Part shown: one piece after another, positions 35,480 through 44,301 of the stretch
Position numbering within the stretch: position 1 is the stretch's first letter
Layout: each line of letters begins with the position of its first letter
Origin: Actinoallomurus spadix
GTDB taxonomy: Bacteria; Actinomycetota; Actinomycetes; Streptosporangiales; Streptosporangiaceae
Length of the DNA: 64,000 nucleotides
NCBI RefSeq assembly: GCF_024055725.1
Contig: NZ_JAMXMX010000021.1
Coordinates: 62,001 to 126,000, forward strand
Direction: 5' to 3'
Program-made: the position numbers and the translations under genes
Notes under the pieces: model-generated
Seen by the model: only the letters and a program-made list of their open reading frames with translations
Told to the model about the DNA's origin: nothing
Database searches by the model: none

Positions 35480-37693
35480 TCAGGTCTTCTCGAGGTACTC
35501 GGCGCGCTCCTCGTCGATCAGGGCCGCCAGCTCCGCCGCGAGGGCCGGGTGGTCCACCAGCTCCGGGTCCCGGTCGACGAGCGCCCCGGCCTCGGCGCGG
35601 GCAGCCTTGATGATGTCCTCGTCGCGCAGCAGGGTCAGCAGCCGGAGGCTGGAGCGCCGCCCGGACTGGCTTTCGCCCAGGACGTCGCCCTCCCGGCGCT
35701 GCTCCAGGTCGAGCCGGGACAGCTCGAACCCGTCGAGGGTGGAGGCGACCGCGTCGAGGCGCTCGCGGGCCTTGGAACCCTCGTCCGCGTCCGTGACGAG
35801 CAGGCACAGCCCGGGATACCTGCCCCGGCCGACGCGGCCGCGCAGCTGGTGCAGCTGCGAGACCCCGAACCGGTCGGCGTCCAGGATCACCATCACCGTG
35901 GCGTTGGGCACGTCCACGCCGACCTCGATGACCGTCGTCGCGACGAGGACGTCGAGCTCCCCGGCGGCGAACCGCCGCATGACGGCGTCCTTGTCGTCCG
36001 GGTGGAGGCGGCCGTGCAGGACCCCGATCCGCAGGTCCCGCAGCGGTCCCCCGGAGAGCTTCGGGGCGACGTCGAGGACGGCCAGGGGCGGGCGGCGGCC
36101 CTCCGGCTCCTGGTCCTGCTCCCCGGCGACCGCGTCGACGACGTCGCCCACGTCGCCCTCATCGCCTTCCGCCTCGCCGATGCGGGGACAGACGACGTAC
36201 GCCTGCCGTCCCTCGGCGACCTCCTCGCGGATGCGCTCCCAGGCGCGGTTCCAGTACGCCCGGTTGGCCGTGGGGACGACGTGGGTCGCGATCGGCGACC
36301 GCCCGGCGGGCAGCTGGGTGAGCGAGGAGGTGTCCAGGTCGCCGTACACGGTCATGGCGACGGTGCGCGGGATCGGGGTGGCGGTCATGACGAGGACGTG
36401 CGGCCGGCCTCCGGCCGCCTTCTCCCGCAGCGCGTCGCGCTGCTCGACACCGAACCGGTGCTGCTCGTCGATGACGACGAGGCCCAGGTCGGCGAACTGG
36501 ACGTGCTCCTGCAGCAGCGCGTGAGTGCCGACGACGATGCCGGCCGCGCCCGAGGCGGCGTCCAGGAGGCCCGCACGCCGCGCCTTCGCTCCCTGGGAGC
36601 CGGTCAGCAGGGCCACGCGGGTGCCGTGCTCGGCCCCGCCGAGCCGGCCGGCCTCGGCGAGCGGTCCCAGCATGGCCACGATCGACCGGTGGTGCTGCTG
36701 GGCCAGAACCTCGGTGGGCGCGAGCAGCGCGGCCTGCCCACCGGCGTCGACGACCTGCAGCATCGCGCGCAGCCCGACGATCGTCTTGCCGGCGCCGACG
36801 TCGCCCTGCAGCAGGCGGTGCATGGGGTGCTCGCGGGCCAGGTCGGCGGCGATCTCCTCCCCCACGGCCCGCTGGCCCTCCGTCAGCTCGAACGGCAGCC
36901 GCCCGTCGAACTCGGCGAGCAGCCCGTCCTCGCGCGGCGGCCGGGGCGTGGCCCGCTGGGCGGAGGCGTCGAGACGGCGCCGGGCGAGGGCGGTCTGCAG
37001 GACGAACGCCTCGTCCCACTTGAGCCGTTTGCGCGCGCGGCCGGCCTCGGCCATGTCCGCGGGCCGGTGGATGCCGTGGTACGCCTCGGCGAGCCCGACC
37101 AGCCGGTGCCGCCGGCGTACGGCCTCCGGCAGGGCATCGGGGCCGACGTCGACGGTGTCGAGGGCCATCCGGACGCAGTCGCCGATCTGCCACGACGTCA
37201 GGCCCTTCGTGGCCGGATAGACGGGGATCAGCTCCTCGGCGAACTCCCGTGCCGCGTCGGCTCCCTCGCGGGAGTCGACCGCCTTGTACTCCGGGTGGAC
37301 GAGCTGCCGTTTGATCCCGTTGCCGCTCCGGTAGAAGGAGACCTTCCCGGCGAACAGGCCGCGCGTGCCCGGGGGCAGCTCCCGCTCGGGAACCCGCGCG
37401 CCGTTGCCGAAGAAGGTGAGGGTCAGCCGCCCGTGGCCGTCCGTCACGACGACCTCGAGGAGGTAGCCCGGCCGCCTGGTGATCTTGCGGCCCTGGACCT
37501 TCTCGACCTCCGCCATCACCGTGACGTACTCGCCCTCGGCCAGGCCGACGAGGTCCGTCAGCTCGCCGCGCTGGGCGTAGCGTCGCGGATAGTGGCGGAG
37601 CAGGTCGCCGGCCGTGTGCAGGTCGAGCGCGGCCAGCTTCTTGGCCGCCTTGGGACCCACCACCTTGACCAGCGGCGCGTCGAGAGTCGTCAC
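35480..37693 (-). CDS. recG: ATP-dependent DNA helicase RecG
   Basis: Remodels stalled replication forks and branch-migrates Holliday junctions. 737 residues. Seen: N-terminal wedge/OB region, Walker A LLQGDVGAGKTIVGL, DEQH-box VIDEQHRFGVEQRDAL, motif III MTATPIPRT, and C-terminal TTVIEVGVDVPNAT plus QLRGRVGRG. An acidic insert (EAEGDEGDVGDVVDAVAGEQ, about residues 500-520) is longer than in Escherichia coli RecG. The ATG at 37693 gives MTTLDAPLVKVVGPKAAKKL, the expected start. fakA is upstream in the same direction with a 96-base gap, a pair common in actinobacteria. Confidence 0.97.
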   Translation of the reverse strand: MTTLDAPLVKVVGPKAAKKLAALDLHTAGDLLRHYPRRYAQRGELTDLVGLAEGEYVTVMAEVEKVQGRKITRRPGYLLEVVVTDGHGRLTLTFFGNGARVPERELPPGTRGLFAGKVSFYRSGNGIKRQLVHPEYKAVDSREGADAAREFAEELIPVYPATKGLTSWQIGDCVRMALDTVDVGPDALPEAVRRRHRLVGLAEAYHGIHRPADMAEAGRARKRLKWDEAFVLQTALARRRLDASAQRATPRPPREDGLLAEFDGRLPFELTEGQRAVGEEIAADLAREHPMHRLLQGDVGAGKTIVGLRAMLQVVDAGGQAALLAPTEVLAQQHHRSIVAMLGPLAEAGRLGGAEHGTRVALLTGSQGAKARRAGLLDAASGAAGIVVGTHALLQEHVQFADLGLVVIDEQHRFGVEQRDALREKAAGGRPHVLVMTATPIPRTVAMTVYGDLDTSSLTQLPAGRSPIATHVVPTANRAYWNRAWERIREEVAEGRQAYVVCPRIGEAEGDEGDVGDVVDAVAGEQDQEPEGRRPPLAVLDVAPKLSGGPLRDLRIGVLHGRLHPDDKDAVMRRFAAGELDVLVATTVIEVGVDVPNATVMVILDADRFGVSQLHQLRGRVGRGRYPGLCLLVTDADEGSKARERLDAVASTLDGFELSRLDLEQRREGDVLGESQSGRRSSLRLLTLLRDEDIIKAARAEAGALVDRDPELVDHPALAAELAALIDEERAEYLEKT

Positions 37694-37789
37694 GGAACAC
37701 TCCTCTTACCAGCCGGGCTCCCTCTGTTCTACCGGCTCCGCCGGACAGGCCGCCGCGCGCCCGGCACCTGAGGGCGGTCCCGCAGGCGC

Positions 37790-39472
37790 CTACTCGACGC
37801 CGATGAGGAGGAGATGGCGGTTCTGCCCGCCGTGGTAGACGGCGACCTCGACGTCGGGCCGTACGGCGCGCAGGCGCTCGCGTACCCGGTCGGGGAGATC
37901 GCCCGGAGCGCCGTCACCGGCGATCAGCGTGACCAGTTCGCTCCCGGGGGACAGCATGCGGTCGAGGACGCTCGCCGCCAGGGCGTACGCGTCCGCGCCG
38001 ATGAGCGCGACGTCGCCGTCGACGAGGCCGAGGATGTCACCGGGCCGGCACATCCCAGCGCTCGTCACCGCCTCGCTCCGCGCGGTCTCGAGCCGGCCGG
38101 ACCGCGTCGCACCCGCCGCGCGCGTCATGGCGATCACATCGTCCTCGAAGCGGCGCAGCGCGTCGTGGACGGCGAGCGCCGCCAGGCTCTGCACCGACGC
38201 CGTCGCCGGCACGACCGCCGCGTGGACGCCGTCCTCCCGCGCCCGGCGGGCGGCGGCCTCGGCGACGGCCAGCACCGTGTCGTCGTCCGGCAGGACGACG
38301 ACCTCGCTCCCGGCCTCGACGATCGCCTCGGTCAGCTCGGCCAGGCCGGGCACGCGCCCGGAGGAACGGCGGACGACCCGGGCGCCGTGCTCCTCCAGCA
38401 GCGCGGCGAGGCCGTGCCCTGCCGTGACCGCGACGACGCCCCGGCCGGTGCGCCGGGCGGGGCGGTCCTCCGCCGCGTCCAGGTAGGTCACCCGGATCCG
38501 GTACGGGCGGCCGGCCCGCAGGCCGGCCTCGATGGCCGCGCCGGCGTCGTCGGTGTGGACATGGACGTTCCACAGCCGCGCGCCGCCGACCACGACGAGG
38601 GAGTCGCCGAGAGCGTCCAGCTCACCGCGCAGCCCGGCCACCGCGTCCTCGGAGGCGTCGAGGAGGTACATCACCTCGTACGCGCCGCCGCCCCCGGCCC
38701 GCGGCACGGCCTCCGGCGGGTGGTCCTGGCTGCGGCGCGGGATCTCGTACGTCTCGGGGTACTCCCCGCTGACCACGGCGGCGAGCGTCTCCAGGACGAC
38801 GCACAGCCCGGCCGCGCCGGCGTCGACGACGCCGCTGCGCGCGAGCACGTCGAGGTGGTCGGGGGTCCGCCGCAGCGCGACACGGGCCCGCTCGGCCGCC
38901 GCCCACGCGGTGGCGCCGGGATCCACGACGGGAACGGCGGCGGCGTCCACGCCGGCGTCGGCGGCGAGAATCACGATGGGGACGCCGGGGGGATCCAGGC
39001 CGGCATCGGCGGCGGGATTCGCGACGGGCGCGGCGGTGGGAGCGGGGGCCGGTGAGATCGCCTCGGCCGCCTCGCGCAGCACGCTCAGCATGGTTCCCTC
39101 GACCGGGTGGGCCACGGCGCGGTACGCGAGGTCGGCGGCGTTGCGCAGGGCCGCGTCCAGGCCGCCGCCTGTGCCCAGGACCTCGGCCATGCCGCGCAGC
39201 ATCTGGCTGAGGATCACTCCGGAGTTGCCGCGGGCGCCCACGAGGGCGCCTTCGGCGAGGGTCCGCCAGGCGTCCGCGGTGTCCGCGTCGCCGGGCAGCC
39301 CGTCGAGGCGTTCCGCCGCCGTGAGGAGGGTGAGATGGAGGTTGGTCCCGGTGTCGCCGTCGGGTACGGGGAAGACGTTGAGCGCGTCGATCCCGGCACG
39401 TGTCCGGCCGAGCGCGTCCGCCGCCAACCGGCACCAGCGTCGCACCGCCGCGGCGTCGAGAACCTCGCCCAC
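37790..39472 (-). CDS. fakA: DAK2-domain fatty acid kinase-like protein (FakA)
   Basis: A 560-residue member of the FakA/YloV family, which with FakB phosphorylates fatty acids for incorporation into lipids. Seen: N-terminal DhaL domain with NVFPVPDGDTGTN (metal-binding Asp near 38-40), ARGNSGVILSQMLRGMAE and GVVDAGAAGLCVVLE; middle and C-terminal domains as in YloV. A Pro/Ala/Asp-rich segment (about residues 150-195, with PVANPAADAG and VILAADAGVDA repeats) interrupts the DhaL domain, unlike most homologues. GTG at 39470-39472 follows GGGAGGTGGC. rpmB is divergent. No fakB is in the window. Confidence 0.85.
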   Translation of the reverse strand: MGEVLDAAAVRRWCRLAADALGRTRAGIDALNVFPVPDGDTGTNLHLTLLTAAERLDGLPGDADTADAWRTLAEGALVGARGNSGVILSQMLRGMAEVLGTGGGLDAALRNAADLAYRAVAHPVEGTMLSVLREAAEAISPAPAPTAAPVANPAADAGLDPPGVPIVILAADAGVDAAAVPVVDPGATAWAAAERARVALRRTPDHLDVLARSGVVDAGAAGLCVVLETLAAVVSGEYPETYEIPRRSQDHPPEAVPRAGGGGAYEVMYLLDASEDAVAGLRGELDALGDSLVVVGGARLWNVHVHTDDAGAAIEAGLRAGRPYRIRVTYLDAAEDRPARRTGRGVVAVTAGHGLAALLEEHGARVVRRSSGRVPGLAELTEAIVEAGSEVVVLPDDDTVLAVAEAAARRAREDGVHAAVVPATASVQSLAALAVHDALRRFEDDVIAMTRAAGATRSGRLETARSEAVTSAGMCRPGDILGLVDGDVALIGADAYALAASVLDRMLSPGSELVTLIAGDGAPGDLPDRVRERLRAVRPDVEVAVYHGGQNRHLLLIGVE

Positions 39473-39705
39473 GCCACCTCCCAGGCGAACAACTCTAGAC
39501 TCACGGGACAAAGGCCCGGTCTTCGCGCCGCGGTCGCACGGTGGCATCGGCTTCCTCGCGGGGGCGGGGCCGCACGTGAGCCGGTCGATTCGCGTCCGTG
39601 GACGGGTGTCGGCTAGTCTTGAGCCCTGGGTCCCGTCCGGGGACCCTTTTGACGAGCGCCCGAATCCCGGGCTTCCACCCTTCTGAACACTTTGGAGCGC
39701 ATCCC

Positions 39706-39903
39706 ATGGCTTCTGTCTGCGAAATCTGCGGCAAGGGGCCGGGGTTCGGCATGCGCGTCTCTCACTCGCACCGCCGCACCCCGCGCCGCTGGAACCCGAA
39801 CATCCAGCGGGTGCGAGCGGTCGTCGGCCGCACCACCAAGCGGATCAACGTCTGCACCTCGTGCATCAAGGCCGGTAAGGTCACCCGGCCCGTCGCACGC
39901 TGA
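39706..39903 (+). CDS. rpmB: 50S ribosomal protein L28
   Basis: Ribosomal protein L28, 65 residues. Seen: [34 protein letters not shown] and [13 protein letters not shown]. Both CxxC pairs are present, so this is the zinc-containing type; actinomycetes often also have a Cys-free copy made under zinc limitation. The ATG at 39706 follows TTTGGAGCG. It is divergent from fakA; a TAGTCT about 90 bases upstream could be its -10. A strong terminator follows. Confidence 0.97.
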   Translation: MASVCEICGKGPGFGMRVSHSHRRTPRRWNPNIQRVRAVVGRTTKRINVCTSCIKAGKVTRPVAR

Positions 39904-39962
39904 CGCACCCCTTCAGAGCGCCGTAAGGCGCCCACAGGACCGTGCTCTCACCGGGCACGTCC

Positions 39963-39997
39963 GACGGCCGGTCCGTTCCACACACGGACCGGCCGTC
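39963..39997 (+). terminator. rpmB terminator
   Basis: GACGGCCGGTCCGT (39963-39976) pairs perfectly with ACGGACCGGCCGTC (39984-39997), followed by a short T-run (CTTTTCC). The remainder of the gap 39904-40208 shows no convincing gene. Confidence 0.9.
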
Positions 39998-40208
39998 GAC
40001 CTTTTCCCCGGCGGTCCCTTCGGGTGCCGCCGGTTCCCTTTCACCGGCGTCCTCGACGCGCATCGGCATGGCGTCGCTGCAGAAGGGCGACCTTGTGATC
40101 GACGCGAGGGTCTCTTCGGACGCCGTCCGCCCCCTCGCCGTCCCGTAGGTGGCACGGCCGGCGGGTACGGGCGGTGTGCAGGGGCCGGATCCGGGCATCA
40201 TGCGGCGC

Positions 40209-40700
40209 ATGAGAGTCGTGGCGCTGGCCGACACCCATGCTCCGCGGCGATGGCGGGGCTGCCCGCCGGCGGTGGCCGCGCATCTCCGGGACGCCGATCT
40301 CATCCTGCACGCCGGGGACGTCTGTGTGCCCTCGGTGCTCGACGAACTCGCCGCCTACGCCCCCGTACGCGCCGTGCGCGGCAACAATGACGGCACGGAC
40401 GTCGCGGCGTGGGGGGCGCCGGAGATCCTGGAGCTGGAACTCGCCGGGCTTCCGGTGGGGGTCATCCACGACAGCGGCCCCGCCAAGGGCAGGCTGCGCC
40501 GGATGCGCCGCCGGTTCCCGGAGGCGCGGCTGGTCGTCTTCGGCCACTCGCACATCCCGCTGGACGAGACCGGCGAGGGGCTGCGCATCTTCAATCCCGG
40601 CTCTCCGACCGACCGCCGGCGCCAGCCGCACGGCACGATCGGCCTGCTCGACATCGACGAGGGCCGTCTCCTCGACGCACGGATCGTCCCGGTGACCTGA
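40209..40700 (+). CDS. YfcE/MJ0936-type metallophosphoesterase
   Basis: A 163-residue phosphodiesterase of the small calcineurin-like class. Seen, in order: ADTHAP (DxH), LHAGDVC (GD), RGNNDG (GNxD), the His of VGVIHDSG, and FGHSHIP (GHxH), so the two-metal site is complete. ATG at 40209 (MRVVALADTHAP); a start three codons earlier is also possible, and neither has a strong ribosome site. Relatives hydrolyse phosphodiester model substrates; the physiological target is unknown. It stands alone between rpmB and two small exported protein genes. Confidence 0.9.
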   Translation: MRVVALADTHAPRRWRGCPPAVAAHLRDADLILHAGDVCVPSVLDELAAYAPVRAVRGNNDGTDVAAWGAPEILELELAGLPVGVIHDSGPAKGRLRRMRRRFPEARLVVFGHSHIPLDETGEGLRIFNPGSPTDRRRQPHGTIGLLDIDEGRLLDARIVPVT

Positions 40701-40759
40701 TCACGTCCCCGCGGCGACGCGAGTCCTCGGGGCGGCGCCGTCATGGACCGAAGGGCGGC

Positions 40760-40960
40760 TCACCACAAGGCGCCGCCGGCGCCCCAGGTGTCCCAGCAGT
40801 CTCCCCAGTTATCGCAGCCGTCTCCGCCGTGCCCGGCGGTGACGTGATGCGAAGCGGTGGTCGCGGGAGACGGCGCTCCGGCCGCGCCGGAGGCGAAGGC
40901 CATGGCTCCGGCGAGGGCCAGTCCCGCCAGGCCGGCCGCCGGTCTGTTCACTCTGCGCAT
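40760..40960 (-). CDS. small exported protein with HHVxxGH motif (A)
   Basis: A 66-residue protein of no known family. Seen: a signal peptide (MRRVNRPAAGLAGLALAGAM to about residue 29, AGA cleavage), then SHHVTAGH (residues 37-44) and a Cys/Trp/Gly/Asp-rich tail DGCDNWGDCWDTWGAGG. The ATG at 40958-40960 has an ideal AGGAGGTG upstream, which supports a real gene despite its size. It shares the TAxxHHVxxGH segment and a Trp-rich tail with the divergent gene at 41431-41721. Two Cys could form a disulfide or bind metal with the His. No processing enzymes are nearby. Confidence 0.75.
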   Translation of the reverse strand: MRRVNRPAAGLAGLALAGAMAFASGAAGAPSPATTASHHVTAGHGGDGCDNWGDCWDTWGAGGALW

Positions 40961-41430
40961 CGAGGACACCTCCTCTCGTCCTGTGTGACGCCGCGCCCTT
41001 CACGCGGCGACGCCCGGGAAATTAGTCGCTTTCGTGTAGTTCCCCCGGTTCCAACTGCACAACGTCCGCCCATCGGAATCAACTGGCGAAACGTTTGCGA
41101 GACGCTATTTGACCCGATCGGAGCCTTCTCCCGGCGCTCTTTAGGCAGGATCTCCGAGCTCTTGACGCACCGTGCCGTACCTGCGGATCCCCTGGTCACG
41201 CCGGTCGGCACCCACCCTCCGAGGCCGGCCCGGACCTCCGCCTCGGAGGACCGCTAAAGGCCGGGCTGCGCTTCCGCCAAGCACGAGTTAAATCGGGATT
41301 TTTAGCAGATTATGGGTTGTTTCCGGGCGTGATCCGAGATCGAGTGGAGTGTGGATAGCACGGCGTATCGGGTAATCGCCGAGAGCGTGCAACCTCCCCT
41401 ATCCGTCGATCGAGCGAAGAGGTGTTCTTC
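40961..41430. other. 470-base intergenic region between two divergent small exported protein genes
   Basis: No credible gene. It contains an AT-rich stretch (about 41283-41325), a stem-loop at 41216-41249, and on the complement a GGAAC near 41050 that could belong to an ECF-type promoter for gene A. Its length for two tiny genes suggests dense regulation. Confidence 0.5.
41216..41249. terminator. isolated stem-loop in the intergenic region
   Basis: CCTCCGAGG (41216-41224) and CCTCGGAGG (41241-41249) form a perfect 9-bp stem with a 16-base loop, far from any stop codon. Confidence 0.4.
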
Positions 41431-41721
41431 ATGAGGATCAGGAAGCGGATGGCCGTCGCCATCTCGGGAGCGGCCCTCGCGGGCGCCACGGCGCTCACTC
41501 TCGGTGCGGCCCCGGCCGCCGGGGCGCAGACCGTCACCGCCGCACCGCACCACGTCTCCAGCGGCCATGTCGCCGGCCAGGTCCGCGGCGACGGCTGGGG
41601 CTGGGGTGACGGCGGCTGGGGCTACCCGACCGGCTGGGGTTACTCGACCGGCTGGGGCTACCCCACCGGCTGGGGCTACGGCGGCTTCGGGTACCCGACC
41701 GGCTGGGGCTGCGGCTGCTGA
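41431..41721 (+). CDS. small exported Gly/Trp/Tyr-repeat protein with HHVxxGH motif (B)
   Basis: A 96-residue exported protein of unknown family. Seen: basic start MRIRKRMAV, hydrophobic core, AGA cleavage site near residue 32, then PHHVSSGH (39-46) and a tail of four (G)WGYxTG units ending in CGC (residues 58-96). The ATG at 41431 follows GAAGAGG. The motif, exported start and aromatic tail relate it to the gene at 40760-40960. Gly/Trp/Tyr repeats recall surface or matrix proteins. A role in the cell envelope, metal binding through His and Cys, or adhesion is speculative. A strong terminator follows. Confidence 0.75.
   Translation: MRIRKRMAVAISGAALAGATALTLGAAPAAGAQTVTAAPHHVSSGHVAGQVRGDGWGWGDGGWGYPTGWGYSTGWGYPTGWGYGGFGYPTGWGCGC
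41614..41709 (+). repeat. in-frame 18-base tandem repeats encoding GWGYPT units
   Basis: Units GWGYPT, GWGYST, GWGYPT, then GWGYGGF and GYPTGWG. The 18-base units are nearly identical (GGCTGGGGCTACCCGACC and variants), so copy number could change without breaking the frame. Confidence 0.75.
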
Positions 41722-41758
41722 CACCCGCCACCACCGAGACCAGAATGGGTCGCACCGG

Positions 41759-41787
41759 GGGGGTTCCGCGTGACGCGCGGAACCCCC
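41759..41787. terminator. bidirectional terminator between small exported protein B and thiD
   Basis: GGGGGTTCCGCG (41759-41770) and CGCGGAACCCCC (41776-41787): perfect 12-bp stem, 5-base loop, between convergent genes. Confidence 0.85.
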
Positions 41788-41799
41788 TTCACGTCCGCG

Positions 41800-42612
41800 T
41801 CAGGGGCGCGCGGCCGTCCGGGCGCGGTGGAACTCCCACCCGTGGTCGACCGGTCCGATCCCGCCGCCCAGCGGGAAGCCGTGCTCGATGGCGCCGGTGA
41901 CGTACTCCTTCGCCCGGCCGACCGCGGTCACGACGTCATCGCCGTGCGCGAGGTACGAGGCGATGGCCGACGCGAGCGTGCATCCGGTGCCGTGGGTGTG
42001 CGCGTTGTCGAGGCGCCGTCCCGGGAACCGGTGCTCCTCCACGCCGTCGAACAGCAGGTCGACGGGGGCGCCGGGAAGGTGACCGCCCTTGATCAGCACC
42101 CACCGCGGGCCCAGCTCCTTGACCGCCTCGGCGGCCCGGCGCAGCCCGTCCTCGTCCTCGACCTTGACGCCGGTGAGCTGCTCGACCTCCCAGAGGTTCG
42201 GGGTGACGACGGTCGCCAGCGGGAGCAGCGCGGACCGGACCGCGCCGACGGCGTCCGGCGCCAGCAGAGGGTCACCGTGCTTGGAGACCCCCACGGGGTC
42301 GACCACGAGCGGGGCGTCGACGCCGGTCAGCGCCTCGGCGACGGTCTCGACGAGCACGGACGAGGCGAGCATGCCGGTCTTGATCGCCTGCGCTCCGATG
42401 TCGGACAGGACCGAGTCGAGCTGGGCGCGTACGGCCTCGGGAGGGAGCTCCCAGTAGCCCTGGACGCCGAGGGAGTTCTGCGCGGTGACGGCGGCGATCA
42501 CGCTCATGCCGTGGGTTCCGAGGGCGAGCATCGTCTTGAGGTCGGCCTGGATGCCCGCGCCGCCTCCTGAGTCGGAGCCGGCGATCGTGAGGACCCGGGG
42601 CGGTGTGGTCAT
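41800..42612 (-). CDS. thiD: hydroxymethylpyrimidine (phosphate) kinase ThiD
   Basis: Phosphorylates HMP and HMP-phosphate to the pyrophosphate for thiamine synthesis. Seen: [20 protein letters not shown], the substrate region [23 protein letters not shown], and the anion hole [14 protein letters not shown] near the C-terminus. 270 residues. ATG at 42612. The CBM2-like gene ends 10 bases upstream and thiL is beyond it, all leftward, so thiL-CBM2-thiD may form one unit with two thiamine enzymes around an unrelated gene. Confidence 0.96.
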   Translation of the reverse strand: MTTPPRVLTIAGSDSGGGAGIQADLKTMLALGTHGMSVIAAVTAQNSLGVQGYWELPPEAVRAQLDSVLSDIGAQAIKTGMLASSVLVETVAEALTGVDAPLVVDPVGVSKHGDPLLAPDAVGAVRSALLPLATVVTPNLWEVEQLTGVKVEDEDGLRRAAEAVKELGPRWVLIKGGHLPGAPVDLLFDGVEEHRFPGRRLDNAHTHGTGCTLASAIASYLAHGDDVVTAVGRAKEYVTGAIEHGFPLGGGIGPVDHGWEFHRARTAARP

Positions 42613-42622
42613 GCGGACAACT

Positions 42623-43237
42623 CTACGGTCGGCAGGACTTCCCGTTGAGCGTGCAGCCGGACGGCGCCGTTCCCGTCCCGGTGGCGGTGAACCGCACGGT
42701 CGCCGACCGGCCCGGGGCGATCCCGGGGCGCGCGGCCGGGTTGCGGACGACCAGCACGGTCCCGGTGCGGACGGCGGTGCCGCCCGTGACGCCGGTGATC
42801 CGCGCGTGGGCGTACCGCAGGACGAGCGTCCAGCCCCGGACCGCGGTGGCGCCGTGGTTCGCGATCGTCGCCTCGCCCTGGAAGCCGCGCACGGACGCGG
42901 AGGTGGTCCGGACGGTGACGGCGACGCCGGAGCGGGCCGTGCCGCGACTGACCCGGCCGCTCTGTGAGGCGTCGTTGCGGGCGGCGCGCCCGCCGGAGGA
43001 GTGCTCGGGCCCGCCGGAGACGGTGACGATCGGTGACGCGCCGCCGGACGGCGTGCCGCCCGCGAAGTTCAGTGAGATCTGCTGCGTGCTGACGGCGGAC
43101 ACGATCGCACCGATCGCCAGGACACCGGCGACCGTCGGCAGGAGCGGCACCTTGCCGAACCTCCGGTTCCGGCCTGGGCGGTCATCCTCCCGCTCCGCCC
43201 GCGGGCCGTCCTCCGGCTTCCTGGTGTGTCGTCCCAT
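42623..43237 (-). CDS. membrane-anchored CBM2-like domain protein
   Basis: A 204-residue protein. Seen: a charged cytosolic N-terminus (about 1-30), one membrane helix ([20 protein letters not shown]), a Gly/Ser linker, then a carbohydrate-binding module 2-like beta sandwich ([40 protein letters not shown], and the terminal disulfide CTLNGKSC). CBM2 modules bind cellulose or chitin through exposed Trp; only one is obvious here, so binding is uncertain. ATG at 43235-43237 follows GAGAGGGACGGG. It could present the module outside the cell as a receptor or wall ligand. Confidence 0.75.
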   Translation of the reverse strand: MGRHTRKPEDGPRAEREDDRPGRNRRFGKVPLLPTVAGVLAIGAIVSAVSTQQISLNFAGGTPSGGASPIVTVSGGPEHSSGGRAARNDASQSGRVSRGTARSGVAVTVRTTSASVRGFQGEATIANHGATAVRGWTLVLRYAHARITGVTGGTAVRTGTVLVVRNPAARPGIAPGRSATVRFTATGTGTAPSGCTLNGKSCRP

Positions 43238-43318
43238 CCCGTCCCTCTCCGGTCTCGGGATGTATACCAAAAGCACACGACCCATGCCTACCAGACCGCC
43301 GATGCGAACTGCGACAAC

Positions 43319-44239
43319 TCACCGCTGCGGCGGACGGAAATGGTCCCATCCCCCGGCGCCGTGAGTTCGTCCGTCCACGACGACCTCGGCGGGCCCCTCG
43401 ACCACCCTCCCGATTGTCCGCCATTCGGCGGGCAGCGGCATCCGGTTCGGAAAGGTCGCCGCGAACGCGTGGTCGTCACCGCCCGTGAGGGCCAGGCGCA
43501 GCCCGTCCGGCACGGGCGGCAGCGGCACGGCCGCTCCGTCGATCTCGATCCGCACCCCCGCCGCCTCCGCGATGTGCCCGAGGTCCTGGACTAGTCCGTC
43601 GCTGACGTCGAGCATCGCGGTCGCCCCGAGGTCCCGGGCGCCCAGCGCGGCGGCGTACGGCGGCCGGGGGCGCCGGTGCGCGTCGATGAGGTCGGCCGGT
43701 TCCCGCCGTCCCGCCGACAGCAGTTCCACGCCCGCGGCGGCGTACCCGAGCCGGCCGGTCACCGCGACGACGTCACCGGGCCGGGCGCCGGACCTGGTGA
43801 TCGCGGGGCCGTCCAGTGCGCCGAGCGCGGTGACCCCGAGCACCACCGTCTCGGCGCGCACGATGTCGCCTCCGGCGACGGACGCGCCGACCTGCGCGCA
43901 CTCGTCCCGCAGCCCGTCGCACAGCGCGTCGACCCAGCCGATCTCCGTGTCGGGCGGGGCGCCGAATCCGAGGAGCAGGGCGGTGGGGCGGGCCCCCATC
44001 GCCACGACGTCCGCGAGGTTCTGCGCGGCGGCCTTGCGCCCGATGTCGTACGGCGGGGACCAGTCGCGGCGGAAGTGCCGTCCCTCGACGAGCAGGTCCG
44101 TCGTCGCGACGACACGTCCACCGGGTGCGCGCACCACGGCAGCGTCGTCGCCGGGCCCGAGTTCGACTTCGGGCCCCTGGCCCAGGCGTCCGGTGATTCG
44201 AGCGATCAGCCCGAACTCGCCGAGTTCCCCGATGCTGAT
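43319..44239 (-). CDS. thiL: thiamine-monophosphate kinase ThiL, apparent ATC start
   Basis: Makes thiamine diphosphate from the monophosphate. Seen: GELGEFGLIARITGRLG, the metal motif GPGDDAAVVRAPGG, TTDLLVEGRHFRRDW, AAQNLADVVAMGA, AGGDIVRAE and LDVSDGLVQDLGHIAEAAG. The conserved N-terminus extends upstream of any ATG, GTG or TTG in frame; the first GTG (44137) would remove the essential GDDAA. A perfect GGAGG (complement 44246-44250) lies 6 bases before an ATC at 44237-44239, so I place the start there (306 residues). ATC starts are rare; a sequencing error at that codon is the alternative. Confidence 0.85.
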   Translation of the reverse strand: MSIGELGEFGLIARITGRLGQGPEVELGPGDDAAVVRAPGGRVVATTDLLVEGRHFRRDWSPPYDIGRKAAAQNLADVVAMGARPTALLLGFGAPPDTEIGWVDALCDGLRDECAQVGASVAGGDIVRAETVVLGVTALGALDGPAITRSGARPGDVVAVTGRLGYAAAGVELLSAGRREPADLIDAHRRPRPPYAAALGARDLGATAMLDVSDGLVQDLGHIAEAAGVRIEIDGAAVPLPPVPDGLRLALTGGDDHAFAATFPNRMPLPAEWRTIGRVVEGPAEVVVDGRTHGAGGWDHFRPPQR

Positions 44240-44301
44240 GACCCACCTCCGATCAAGACACGGTACGGTTGCGGCTGATGGCCGTTTTAAGGGAGGACGT
44301 G

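Noticed and set aside
40070-40148. Short open frame MASLQKGDLVID... after rpmB
   Set aside because: No ribosome site, only about 26 residues, and no sign of conservation.
43319-44137. thiL starting at the GTG at 44137
   Set aside because: It would remove GELGEFGLI and GDDAA, which are conserved and needed for metal binding.
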